Below are positions 25,640 through 33,645 of a stretch of DNA of 64,000 nt, piece by piece; position 1 is the stretch's first letter; each line of letters starts with the position of its first letter. The notes beneath the pieces are model-generated. The model searched no databases, had not been told where the DNA came from, and saw only the letters and a program-made list of their open reading frames with translations. The position numbers and the translations under genes were made by a program. The DNA is from Stomatobaculum sp. (GTDB lineage: Bacteria > Bacillota_A > Clostridia > Lachnospirales > Lachnospiraceae). The DNA is taken from positions 1 to 64,000 of the forward strand of contig JAFSYO010000134.1 of assembly GCA_017449925.1 (NCBI GenBank), given 5' to 3'.

Positions 25640-27424
25640 CTACCAGCTGATCTCGATCATCTCCGCGCCGGCAGAAATCCTGTCTCCCCTTTCAAGTCTA
25701 CGCTTCATTCCGCTGAGACGTACTCCGTTCACGATCGTCCCGTTGGTGGACTGAAGATCCTGTATATATACATTCTGTCCGTCCCATTCCAGCGCGAAAT
25801 GCTGTTTGGACATTCTGCTGTCATCAAAACTGAGATCGCACATGCCGGAACGGCCCACGATCAGACTCCGGTCTATCGTCTTTCTGATCCTCTTCGCCTC
25901 TCCGCCGGAAGCGGAAACCGTAAGGGTCAGCGGAAGCTCCCTGGCCTGAACGATCTGCACATGGGTCCTCCCCGCTGTTCCTCCGTTCCTGATGATCTCT
26001 TCGCTGTCCGGCTCTGCGGCCCTCTCTTTTTTTCCTGATCTGCTTCTGACCGCGAGAACGATACCGACGACAGCGGCAGCCAGCGCCATCAGCGCCGCCG
26101 CCATGGCAAATCTCGAAGATTCTCCTTCCACATTCACGTTGGTGTCGCCTTCCTGCTGCACTACCACTGTTCCGGCAGGTTCGTCGCTTTGCTCCAGATC
26201 CAGAGTCACTGAGTTCTGCACCGCGTTTTCATTCTGGGAATCATCCTTTACCCCGGGACAGCTCAGTGTATACTTTCCGGCAGGAAAAGCGTCAGCAACA
26301 GTCAGCACGACGGAATTCTGAAGGCTGTCATCTCTTGCGACACCGCTGATCGGGATCACGTCGCCGTTTTCCTCTGAACGGAACTGATAGGACGCCGGAT
26401 CTCCGTCACCTGTCACCGCCTCGCTGAAGGTCACGCGGATCTCTCTTCCTCCCAGTCCTTCGGCTGTTATCAACGGTGCAGTGAGGTCGTCCTGGAAACG
26501 GTACAGGAATACCTCTTTCGTGAGGGGGACTTCCTGTCCGGGAAGTTTCAGATTGAACCGTTCATAAGTATGGGAGATCCTGTTGTTCGGGGCCTCGAAG
26601 GTCAGGCAGTCCGCGGACATGATGCGTTCGCGTATCCTTTCCATCGCTTCCCCGCACTGTTTTGCACGGAAGATCTCCATGGAGCCTCCCGTGTTCCGGG
26701 CAAACTCTCCGAAGCTGTTTTTATTCTCACGGGCGGTTTCGTTAATGCACAAAGCAAAGACGGAGATCGCTTTTTCCTTCAGGTTGTCCAGTGCTTCCTG
26801 GGCCACAGCCTTTCCGTCCGCCACATCCTCTCCGTCAGAGATCACAAGGAATATCTTTCTTTTCAGCCCGGGATCCGTCTGCTTTACAGCAAGATCCGCA
26901 GCCTTGCTGACCGCCTCAAACAGAAGCGTGCGGTTGTCGGCATTCTTTATCTCCTTCATGACAGCATCTGCCGCCTCACGGTCCCCTGTCAGGGAACCCC
27001 GAAGCTCCACGCTCTCTCCGAAAGTGATGAAAGTGAGCCTGTCCGCCGGCCGGAGATTCTGGCCTAATTCCACAGCCGCGTCTTTGATCTCCCCAAAGTA
27101 GGAACTCGGAATGGAATTAGATATATCCATGAGCAGGTAGTAGTCAACCCCTTCTCCGGTCTCTTCAAAAGGACGGGCCGAAACGGCCTTCAGGGCTGTT
27201 CCTCCAAGGACTGCTTCCGGTGTGCCTCCTGCCTCGGACAGCCCATAACCGTAGACCGTCACTTCCGGCATATCAGCAGATATCTGCTCGATCGAAGGAC
27301 CGTCCATCTCACTTAAACTCACTGTATCCTGCGGCTGGGTCAAAGCGGTATCTGCCGCAGCGGCAGTGACAGCTGCAAGACTGATCAGCGCAGCGAGAAA
27401 CAGGCATCTCACTCTTCTTCCCAT
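25640..27424 (-). CDS. Membrane protein with outer vWA domain and inner FHA domain
   Basis: The 594 residues begin with a signal peptide (MGRRVRCLFLAALISLAAVT). A von Willebrand A domain (about 92-275) has the metal site DISNS in LLMDISNSIP and SDGEDVADG. A beta-sandwich-like stretch (about 310-410) follows, then a membrane helix at about 432-452 with the positive stop RSRSGKK. At the C-terminus is a cytoplasmic FHA domain with VGRSGMCDLSF, RMSKQHFAL and DLQSTNGTIVNG. The design joins an outside ligand-binding module to an inside phosphothreonine reader. It overlaps the previous FHA gene by 16 nt, so the two are co-translated. Confidence 0.9.
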   Translation of the reverse strand: MGRRVRCLFLAALISLAAVTAAAADTALTQPQDTVSLSEMDGPSIEQISADMPEVTVYGYGLSEAGGTPEAVLGGTALKAVSARPFEETGEGVDYYLLMDISNSIPSSYFGEIKDAAVELGQNLRPADRLTFITFGESVELRGSLTGDREAADAVMKEIKNADNRTLLFEAVSKAADLAVKQTDPGLKRKIFLVISDGEDVADGKAVAQEALDNLKEKAISVFALCINETARENKNSFGEFARNTGGSMEIFRAKQCGEAMERIRERIMSADCLTFEAPNNRISHTYERFNLKLPGQEVPLTKEVFLYRFQDDLTAPLITAEGLGGREIRVTFSEAVTGDGDPASYQFRSEENGDVIPISGVARDDSLQNSVVLTVADAFPAGKYTLSCPGVKDDSQNENAVQNSVTLDLEQSDEPAGTVVVQQEGDTNVNVEGESSRFAMAAALMALAAAVVGIVLAVRSRSGKKERAAEPDSEEIIRNGGTAGRTHVQIVQARELPLTLTVSASGGEAKRIRKTIDRSLIVGRSGMCDLSFDDSRMSKQHFALEWDGQNVYIQDLQSTNGTIVNGVRLSGMKRRLERGDRISAGAEMIEISW

Positions 27425-28002
27425 ATTCTACCCTCTCTGCAGAACGGCACAAATTCATACGTTCCCTGGCCGATGGTGATGAGGTCTCCTGCTTTCAGCT
27501 CAGCCGGCATACGCAGGGACTCTCCGTTCAAAAGGACCTGGTTCCCTTTCTCCGGCACAAGATAAAAGGTATTTCCCCTTTTGTCATACACAACGGCACA
27601 CTGGTTGCTGCGGGATACTGAAGGATCCGCCTCAATACTGATCTGCATGCCGGCTCCCCTGCCGATCCGGTTGAAGCCGTGAAACAGACGGTGGTCTCTG
27701 CCCCGCTCTGGTCCGTCGATACAGACGATCCAGCCGGTGACCAGGTCGTTCCCGCGGAGATCAGAATACAGCCCGATGGTCTTCTGATCATCATCGGGCA
27801 GCTTTTCCGCAGCTTTCAGGGAGACCGTCTTATCCCAGGCGTCTCCGGATGAGGCAGTTCCTCCGGTTTCGGAAGAGTTCAGGGCGACTGTCTTCCCTGA
27901 ATCAGAAATAGAGCTGATATCTATTGATACCCCGCAGAAAGGACAGCGGGAAAATTTTTCATCGTCATAATAGTGCCCCTGGGCACACCGTACCACTGCC
28001 AT
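27409..28002 (-). CDS. Zinc-ribbon FHA protein (1)
   Basis: A 197-residue cytosolic protein. The N-terminus CAQGHYYDDEKFSRCPFCG is a short zinc ribbon. A Ser/Thr-rich linker (about 30-85) has likely phospho-sites such as GKTVALNSSET and WDKTVSLK. A diverged FHA domain (about 95-190) has NRIGRGAGMQISI and VSRSNQCAVVYD; the usual His after the Ser-Arg core is Cys or missing. It resembles the protein at 29867-30505 in layout. The TVAL/TVSL threonines in the linker resemble sites phosphorylated by cognate kinases in FHA proteins such as GarA (comparison by family knowledge). Confidence 0.82.
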   Translation of the reverse strand: MAVVRCAQGHYYDDEKFSRCPFCGVSIDISSISDSGKTVALNSSETGGTASSGDAWDKTVSLKAAEKLPDDDQKTIGLYSDLRGNDLVTGWIVCIDGPERGRDHRLFHGFNRIGRGAGMQISIEADPSVSRSNQCAVVYDKRGNTFYLVPEKGNQVLLNGESLRMPAELKAGDLITIGQGTYEFVPFCREGRIWEEE

Positions 28003-28021
28003 GGAACTCCCCCTTTTCAGT

Positions 28022-28750
28022 TCAGTCGACCCAGACGCCGATCGCTGAGTAGTTATCCATGTTCAGGCCTCTGCCGTTCCTCAGAACGATCAGTTCCATC
28101 ATCTTCAGCCATTCCTCCGGGCTGTCTGCCTTCTTCAGGCATGCCACCATCTTCTTCTCATCGATCAGTTCCCAGAATCCGTCGGAACACAGAAGAAAAG
28201 CCTGTCCCCTTTTTTTCTCCAGGGTATCTGCCAGTTCGAACCTCGGCTCATCCCATTCGATGCCCATCACCCGAAGAAGCCGGTTCCGGTCGGGATGATG
28301 GCGAATATCCTTCTCCCGGATCCTCCCCGCCTGACAGAGCAGCTGCGGAACACTGTGGTCCAGTGTCCGCTCCGGCATTTTCGCGTTATCAAAGTAATAG
28401 ATCCTGGAGTCGCCTATATGGCCGCGGAAAATGCCGTCCCCGCCTATCATCAGGACGGTGCAGGTGGTCTTCATATCCGCTGTGCTCCGGTCGTTCCGCT
28501 GATGTGTAAGAATAGCGTTCTGCGCGTTCATCATCGCCTCAGAAAGGCATTCCGCCGAAGCCTTTCCTTTCCCGGCAAATACTGTGACCACCTGTTCCAC
28601 CGCGATCGCAGAGGCGATCTCTCCGGCTCCGTGCCCGCCAAGTCCGTCAGCCAGCACAAAGCAGTAATCATCTCCTGCCTGGTACATTCCGATATTATCT
28701 TCGTTGTTTTCCCGGTTGCCGGGATTCGTCAATAGAGAGAAGGTGATCAT
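28022..28750 (-). CDS. PP2C-type Ser/Thr phosphatase (2)
   Basis: A 242-residue cytosolic PPM phosphatase: NRENNEDNIG near 12, VLADGLGGHGAGEIAS near 32, TTCTVLMIGG near 94, HIGDSRIYYFD near 110, LLCSDGFWELID near 186 and MDNYSAIGVWV at the end. It differs strongly from the phosphatase at 23490-24281 (for example, one has SQQDNG and the other NNEDNI), so the two probably act on different partners. It sits between two FHA genes. Confidence 0.94.
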   Translation of the reverse strand: MITFSLLTNPGNRENNEDNIGMYQAGDDYCFVLADGLGGHGAGEIASAIAVEQVVTVFAGKGKASAECLSEAMMNAQNAILTHQRNDRSTADMKTTCTVLMIGGDGIFRGHIGDSRIYYFDNAKMPERTLDHSVPQLLCQAGRIREKDIRHHPDRNRLLRVMGIEWDEPRFELADTLEKKRGQAFLLCSDGFWELIDEKKMVACLKKADSPEEWLKMMELIVLRNGRGLNMDNYSAIGVWVD

Positions 28751-28801
28751 GTCTGCGGCCTCCGAAATACGATTCTGTCCGTAACAGTTACTTAATGCGA
28801 A

Positions 28802-28827
28802 CCGCAGCAGGCGCCGGCCTGCTGCGG
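28802..28827. other. GC-rich perfect hairpin in a 96-nt gap of the island
   Basis: Arms CCGCAGCAGG (28802-28811) and CCTGCTGCGG (28818-28827) pair perfectly over 10 bp with a 6-nt loop. Read on the minus strand it lies between the membrane FHA gene and PP2C (2). It has no U tail in that direction, so a processing or stability element is more likely than a terminator. Confidence 0.5.
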
Positions 28828-28846
28828 CTTTCAGGGAGTTTTTCTG

Positions 28847-29848
28847 TTATCCGATCCGGAATGCGTTCTTTCTCGTCTTGCCGAGATAGATCACAGTACC
28901 GGGCGCTACATTTGTCTGCTGATTCTTCGGGAAACGATTGTTGCCGGAATCATACGTTCCATTGGTGGACTTGTCAGTCAGGATGAACTGTCCGGAGAGC
29001 TGATCATAACGGATCACGCAGTGCTCGCGGCTGATATCGGTGTCAGTCTGGTCGAACACCACATTTGCGGCATCCGCGGAGCGGCCGAACACGATCGGCT
29101 TGCCGTCGCCCACATCAAAAGTGGCGCCGGCGTACATGCCGGAAATACCGGTGATGAACGCGGACTTTTTCTGTGCCGGCGCTGCTGCCGCCACATCCTG
29201 GTATCCTCTGGTCTTATAGACATCGTCATTCACGACCGGCTGGGAAGCAGAAGCGCCGTTGTCCCGAAATGCGATCCTCTTGGAGAACGCGATCGCCGCG
29301 CGGAATACCATGCCGATCATCGCCGCGGTCGGAATGATCTCGACAAACGCTGTGTTCGGATGATAGCCGAAGCTGCGGTAGAATTCTTTAAAGTAAAAAT
29401 AGCGGAACACCAGGCTTGCAACGGCGAACACGATCATCAGAATGGCTGCCAGGACCGGGATCTTGAGCGCGTTGAAGATCATGCCGATAATACCGGATAC
29501 AATGCCGTTCAGAAGTCCCGGAAGGAAAATAATGTACCAGAGAGGGAAGCGGATGATATTGCACTGGTAGATCGCCCTGGCGATCGGAATGTAGCACATC
29601 CAGCCCTTGTCGCCGTCCACCTTTGCCTTGCGGCCGGTGAGGAACCACATGTAACCTGTGAAAATATAGGGGATCAGCAGGGCCGCGAGACCAAGGATCA
29701 CAAAAAGAGCAATGGAGCCCTGGATGATCTGCATGACAGCGGAAGCGCCTGCGATATCATCGAGGACATCAAAAGTGGAACGGGCCGCAAACGCGTTCCC
29801 GGAGAAAGCCATACTCATGGCAGCAGCTGTCGCAAGGATTCTTTTCAT
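28847..29848 (-). CDS. Polytopic membrane protein with C-terminal FHA domain
   Basis: The 333 residues start with a signal-like segment (MKRILATAAAMSMAFSGNAF, then AAR). Several hydrophobic helices follow at about 38-66, 98-120, 128-152 and 165-188, including GSIALFVILGLAALLIPYIF. After a short linker, a canonical FHA domain (about 235-333) has IVFGRSADAANVVF, ISREHCVIRYD and DKSTNGTYDSG. The reader domain would be fixed to the inner membrane face, which could collect phosphorylated proteins beside the membrane kinases. I do not recognise the membrane part. Confidence 0.85.
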   Translation of the reverse strand: MKRILATAAAMSMAFSGNAFAARSTFDVLDDIAGASAVMQIIQGSIALFVILGLAALLIPYIFTGYMWFLTGRKAKVDGDKGWMCYIPIARAIYQCNIIRFPLWYIIFLPGLLNGIVSGIIGMIFNALKIPVLAAILMIVFAVASLVFRYFYFKEFYRSFGYHPNTAFVEIIPTAAMIGMVFRAAIAFSKRIAFRDNGASASQPVVNDDVYKTRGYQDVAAAAPAQKKSAFITGISGMYAGATFDVGDGKPIVFGRSADAANVVFDQTDTDISREHCVIRYDQLSGQFILTDKSTNGTYDSGNNRFPKNQQTNVAPGTVIYLGKTRKNAFRIG

Positions 29849-29866
29849 TTTTTTTCTCCTTAATCT

Positions 29867-30505
29867 TTACTTCTTCCAGGTAAATACATCATCACAGAAA
29901 GGAATCAGCATCAGTGTGACCTCTCCGATCTGGATCTCATCATTTTTCTTCATTTCTGTCGGGATCAGGACTACCTTGCCGTTCAGGTAGACAAGCTCCT
30001 TTGTCTCACCCGGCATCGCAAGGAACATGTTTCCTCTCGGTTCATAGACCAGGATCGCATGGCGGTCTCTGGAGACAGTCATCTCTCCTGCCAGGCAGAC
30101 ATCCATGCTGCTGTCGCGGCCGATGAAATTCCTGCCGCTCTTTAAACGGAAATCTCTTCCGTAAAGTTTTCCCTCTGTGCAGACAAGCCATCCGACCACC
30201 GGTTCAACGCTCTTGTCGGCGACTCCTTCCGGGAAATAGCTGTTCAGGCTGATGGTCTTGCTGTCGTCATTCAGCAGGGGGGCTCTCCCTGAATCCGCGG
30301 GCTTGGGATTCACATCCAGCTTCTGGGTCTCGTTCGTCTCAAAGGATTCCGTCATTGCGACTGTCACGGATTCCACGGCTGAAGGAGCATAATCCAGCGG
30401 GATCGTCTCGTTGGAAGCTGCCGGTGCCGGAGCACTGCAGAACGGGCAGCTCTGGTAAGTATCTCCGTCGTAAAAGTGCCCATTGGCGCATTTTGTAAGT
30501 TTCAT
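29867..30505 (-). CDS. Zinc-ribbon FHA protein (2)
   Basis: The 212 residues have the same plan as the protein at 27409-28002: N-terminal ribbon CANGHFYDGDTYQSCPFC, a Thr-rich linker with SNETIPLDYAPS, ESVTVAMTES and DSKTISLNS, then an FHA-like domain (about 105-205) with NFIGRDSSMDVCL and VSRDRHAILVYE. The linker threonines are candidate targets of the island kinases. A gap of 113 nt separates it from the rhomboid gene, so a separate promoter is possible. An AGGAGGT site sits directly upstream of the start. Confidence 0.84.
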   Translation of the reverse strand: MKLTKCANGHFYDGDTYQSCPFCSAPAPAASNETIPLDYAPSAVESVTVAMTESFETNETQKLDVNPKPADSGRAPLLNDDSKTISLNSYFPEGVADKSVEPVVGWLVCTEGKLYGRDFRLKSGRNFIGRDSSMDVCLAGEMTVSRDRHAILVYEPRGNMFLAMPGETKELVYLNGKVVLIPTEMKKNDEIQIGEVTLMLIPFCDDVFTWKK

Positions 30506-30618
30506 ACTCTCTACCTCCTGAATAACTTTTCACAGGCCTATGCCTGAATTACAGATTGTGATACCCATATAGCATTTTACCTCTATTTTGTGATTTAATA
30601 CAGTACCGCAACCAAGAT

Positions 30619-31209
30619 TCAATATTTTTGGACAGTTTTTCTATAAAGCACCACCGAAAACAGAAACCCCGATACAAAGCCCGCCGCGTGCACGATGTTG
30701 TCCACATCCGTCCCCGTGAGCCCGTAAGCCATGGAAAGACAGGCAAAAACAAGTATCTGCCGGATAGTCAGACTTCCGATCCTGCCGCCGTTCCTGAGAG
30801 CGGCCCAGAGCAGCCCCCCGGAAACACTGAAAATGGCACCGGAAGCCCCGGCGCTGACCCGGACATCCATGGCCGGGAGTTCGATCAGGAAAGCAGAGAC
30901 ATTTGCGGCAGCAGCGCTTACAAGATAAAACAGCAGGAACCTGACTCGTCCCAGCGCATTCTCAAGATGCGGCCCCAGGGCAAACAGGATCAGCATGTTG
31001 TTGGCGATGTGGGCGATGCCGAAGTGAAGGAAGGCAGCCGTAAGAAACCGCCAGTATTCCCGGTACTTTATGATCCGTGGGCCGTAGACCGCGCCCCATC
31101 GTATCATATTCTGCACATTTTCGCTTCCTCCGGTACTTTCCGTCAGAAGAAAAAGGACGATATTCACCGCCATAATAATATAGGTGATGTTCCATTGTTT
31201 TTTATTCAT
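30619..31209 (-). CDS. Rhomboid-family intramembrane serine protease
   Basis: A 196-residue polytopic protein. The catalytic serine is in SAGASGAIF near 122 and the catalytic histidine in NIVHAAGFVSGF near 174, with HFGIAHIANNM near 66 in the rhomboid loop region. Rhomboids cut membrane-spanning helices of single-pass proteins. The island has at least five single-pass proteins (the membrane kinases, the pseudokinase and the vWA-FHA protein), which makes them plausible substrates, but this is inference. It starts 20 nt after the CHAP-like gene. Confidence 0.92.
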   Translation of the reverse strand: MNKKQWNITYIIMAVNIVLFLLTESTGGSENVQNMIRWGAVYGPRIIKYREYWRFLTAAFLHFGIAHIANNMLILFALGPHLENALGRVRFLLFYLVSAAAANVSAFLIELPAMDVRVSAGASGAIFSVSGGLLWAALRNGGRIGSLTIRQILVFACLSMAYGLTGTDVDNIVHAAGFVSGFLFSVVLYRKTVQKY

Positions 31210-31229
31210 GTAACGATCTGTCCTTCGGG

Positions 31230-31850
31230 TCAGGCACCCGGCCTGCGGAAAAATCTCAGGTCCCGGGTATTTTCATAAGAGACCCGCCTGTTGACCATTG
31301 TGTATGTCACCCCGTCCTCGACCCCTTTCCAGTTCTGCTCGAACACCGTGAATGTTCCGTCCTCATTCACGCGCTTCAGAATGAACCAGTGGGGGCCTCC
31401 GTCGTCGACTGTCTGATAGCCGATGTCGCCGGACTTGGGCGTTTCCGTCACCGTAAAAGGCCCGATCCCTTCCGCGATCGGAATTTCAAACTGATATTCA
31501 TTCTTTATCTCCATTCCGTATACCTGACGGTAGTATCTTTCCACCAGGACCACACAGTTATAGACCTGGTCGTAGTCCTCCCGCCCGCCGGGGCGGCACA
31601 GAGCAGACACACCGTTGAAATTGTCGATCTCCTGCGCCTCCTGTGTTACGACGACGAAATCCTCCTGCAGCTCTTCGGCCGGGGCAGGCGGATTATACTG
31701 GGACATATTAATGCCCGGTCCGCTTTCCGTATCGCTCGTCTCCCATTTATGAGCCCCTGCCAGCGCTTCCGAAGAAATCAGCGTTCCGAGCATCAGTCCC
31801 GCAAGCAGTGCAGGCAAAACAGTTTTTGTAAGACCTTTACGACTTTTCAT
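31230..31850 (-). CDS. Secreted CHAP-like cysteine hydrolase
   Basis: The 206 residues carry a signal peptide (MKSRKGLTKTVLPALLAGLM, cut near SEALA). The C-terminal half looks like a CHAP/NlpC-type amidase: catalytic Cys in YNCVVLVERYYRQVYG near 103, His in PHWFILKRVNEDGTF near 158 and a polar residue in FEQNWKG. Such enzymes cut peptidoglycan peptides. As the first gene of the island it could release wall fragments that the PASTA kinases bind. The assignment is by motif spacing only; the ribosome site AGAGAGG is good. Confidence 0.68.
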   Translation of the reverse strand: MKSRKGLTKTVLPALLAGLMLGTLISSEALAGAHKWETSDTESGPGINMSQYNPPAPAEELQEDFVVVTQEAQEIDNFNGVSALCRPGGREDYDQVYNCVVLVERYYRQVYGMEIKNEYQFEIPIAEGIGPFTVTETPKSGDIGYQTVDDGGPHWFILKRVNEDGTFTVFEQNWKGVEDGVTYTMVNRRVSYENTRDLRFFRRPGA

Positions 31851-32035
31851 TTTGTACCTCTCTTACATATAATTCCATATCCAGTAAATAATTATAGGCT
31901 GTGAATAAGATATTTATAGTCTATCTTTCACCAGACGTCCATGCAAGTATACTTTTTTCTTAATCGTTTCTTTTCCAATGCGAATATGATATGATTAATT
32001 ACAGCAGAAAACAGAACAGTCCGACTAATCGTGCA

Positions 32036-32061
32036 CAGGGCCGGAAATATTTCCGGCCCTG
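32036..32061 (+). promoter_or_regulatory. Perfect 26-bp palindrome in the pncB leader
   Basis: CAGGGCCGGAAAT (32036-32048) is followed directly by its reverse complement ATTTCCGGCCCTG (32049-32061). It ends 29 nt before the pncB start. Without a U tail it is not a terminator; it could be an operator for a dimeric regulator of NAD genes or an RNA stem. Which is not decidable from sequence. Confidence 0.6.
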
Positions 32062-32090
32062 AATTTACAGAAACGAGGAGTGAAACGCCT

Positions 32091-33551
32091 ATGAGAAATC
32101 TGACACTGCTCACCGACCTGTACGAGCTCACCATGATGCAGGGCTACTTCAAGAACTCCGGAATGAACGAGACCGTCATTTTCGATGCTTTTTACCGCAG
32201 CAATCCGGAAGGCGGCGGCTACTCTATTTCCGCGGGACTGGAGCAGATCATCGAGTATATCAAGAATCTCCATTTTTCGGAGGAAGATATCTCCTACCTC
32301 CGCAGCCTCGGCATTTTTGAAGAGGACTTCCTGGACTACCTCCACGAATTCCGCTTCACCGGCGACATCTACGCCATCCCGGAAGGCCGGGTCATCTTCC
32401 CGAGGGAGCCTCTGGTCAAAGTCATCGCCCCCATTATGCAGGCCCAGCTCATTGAGACCGCTCTTCTCAACATCCTGAACCACCAGTGTCTGATCGCCAC
32501 GAAGGCATCCCGCATTGTCCGGGCGGCCGCCGGCGACGGCGTGATGGAGTTCGGCTGCCGGAGAGCCCAGGGACCGGACGCCGGCATCTACGGTGCGAGA
32601 GCTGCAATTATCGCCGGCTGTGTCGGCACTTCCAACGTGCTTTGCGGACAGATGTTCAATGTTCCCGTCAGCGGCACTCACGCCCATTCCTGGATCATGA
32701 GCTTCCCCGACGAGCTGACCGCGTTCCGGGCCTACGCAAAGCTGTATCCGGACGCGTGCATCCTCCTGATCGACACCTACGACACTCTGGATTCCGGCCT
32801 GAAGAACGCCATCACAGTGTTTAAGGAGATGCGCGACGCAGGCATCAAGTCCAAAAAGTACGGCATCCGCATGGACAGCGGCGACCTTGCCTATCTCTCC
32901 AAGAAGGTCAAGGCGGCTCTTGACGCGGAGGGCTTCACGGATGCCATTATTTCCGCATCCAATGATCTGGACGAGGATATTATCCAGTCCCTGAAGCAGC
33001 AGGGCGCCACCATCAATTCCTGGGGCGTCGGCACGAATCTCATCACCAGCAAAGACTGTCCCGCCTTCGGCGGCGTCTACAAACTGGCTGCCATTCAGGA
33101 CAAAAAGACCGGCGAGTTCATCCCGAAGATCAAGATCTCCGAAAACGCCGAAAAGATCACGAACCCCGGAGACAAGACCATCTACCGCATCCACGACGAG
33201 GAAGGCATGATCATTGCCGACTTCATCGCCCTGACGGACGAGAAGTTCGATTCCAACGATCCGCTGATGCTCTTCGACCCCATCGAGACCTGGAAGAAAA
33301 CTCTTCTGGAGGGCGGCTCCTACACCATGGAAGAGATCATGGTCCACGTCTTCAAGAACGGCGAATGCATCTATGAGTCCCCGACGGTCATGGAGCTGCA
33401 GGCTGTCTGCAAGAAAGAGATTGCTTCCCTCTGGGAGGAGTCCAGACGTTTCCACAACCCGCACCAGACCTATGTGGACCTTTCCAAGAAGCTCTGGAAC
33501 CTGAAGAACGACCTGCTGGAGCAGTATCAGTTCGGTATCCGGAGGAAATAA
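32091..33551 (+). CDS. pncB: Nicotinate phosphoribosyltransferase
   Basis: This enzyme makes nicotinate mononucleotide from nicotinate and PRPP in NAD salvage. It has 486 residues from the ATG at 32091 (MRNLTLLTDLYELTMMQGYF), which follows GAGGAG. The conserved N-terminus TDLYELTM, the block EFGCRRAQGPDAG near 160, SGTHAHSWIMSF near 200 and RMDSGDLAYLSKK near 260 are typical of the family. The upstream longer frame has no support. It is a single gene divergent from the signalling island, with a leader palindrome and its own terminator. Confidence 0.95.
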   Translation: MRNLTLLTDLYELTMMQGYFKNSGMNETVIFDAFYRSNPEGGGYSISAGLEQIIEYIKNLHFSEEDISYLRSLGIFEEDFLDYLHEFRFTGDIYAIPEGRVIFPREPLVKVIAPIMQAQLIETALLNILNHQCLIATKASRIVRAAAGDGVMEFGCRRAQGPDAGIYGARAAIIAGCVGTSNVLCGQMFNVPVSGTHAHSWIMSFPDELTAFRAYAKLYPDACILLIDTYDTLDSGLKNAITVFKEMRDAGIKSKKYGIRMDSGDLAYLSKKVKAALDAEGFTDAIISASNDLDEDIIQSLKQQGATINSWGVGTNLITSKDCPAFGGVYKLAAIQDKKTGEFIPKIKISENAEKITNPGDKTIYRIHDEEGMIIADFIALTDEKFDSNDPLMLFDPIETWKKTLLEGGSYTMEEIMVHVFKNGECIYESPTVMELQAVCKKEIASLWEESRRFHNPHQTYVDLSKKLWNLKNDLLEQYQFGIRRK

Positions 33552-33584
33552 AAAACATCGCGGTGTTCCTGTACGGCGATAAAA

Positions 33585-33621
33585 CGGACACAGAAAGGAG
33601 CTCTTTCTGTGTCCGCTTTTT
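33585..33621. terminator. Terminator between pncB and fbp
   Basis: A 13-bp stem, CGGACACAGAAAG (33585-33597) with CTTTCTGTGTCCG (33603-33615), is followed by CTTTTTAA on the plus strand. On the minus strand it has four U, so it may also stop fbp. Confidence 0.85.
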
Positions 33622-33645
33622 AATGCCTTTTTTTCTGTTGCCAGC

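Noticed and set aside
28802..28827. Intrinsic terminator
   Set aside because: The stem is perfect, but no U run follows on the transcribed strand.
10352..31850. Type VI or type VII secretion locus
   Set aside because: FHA, kinase and PP2C genes occur with such systems, but no FtsK/EssC ATPase, WXG100, Tss or VgrG gene is present.
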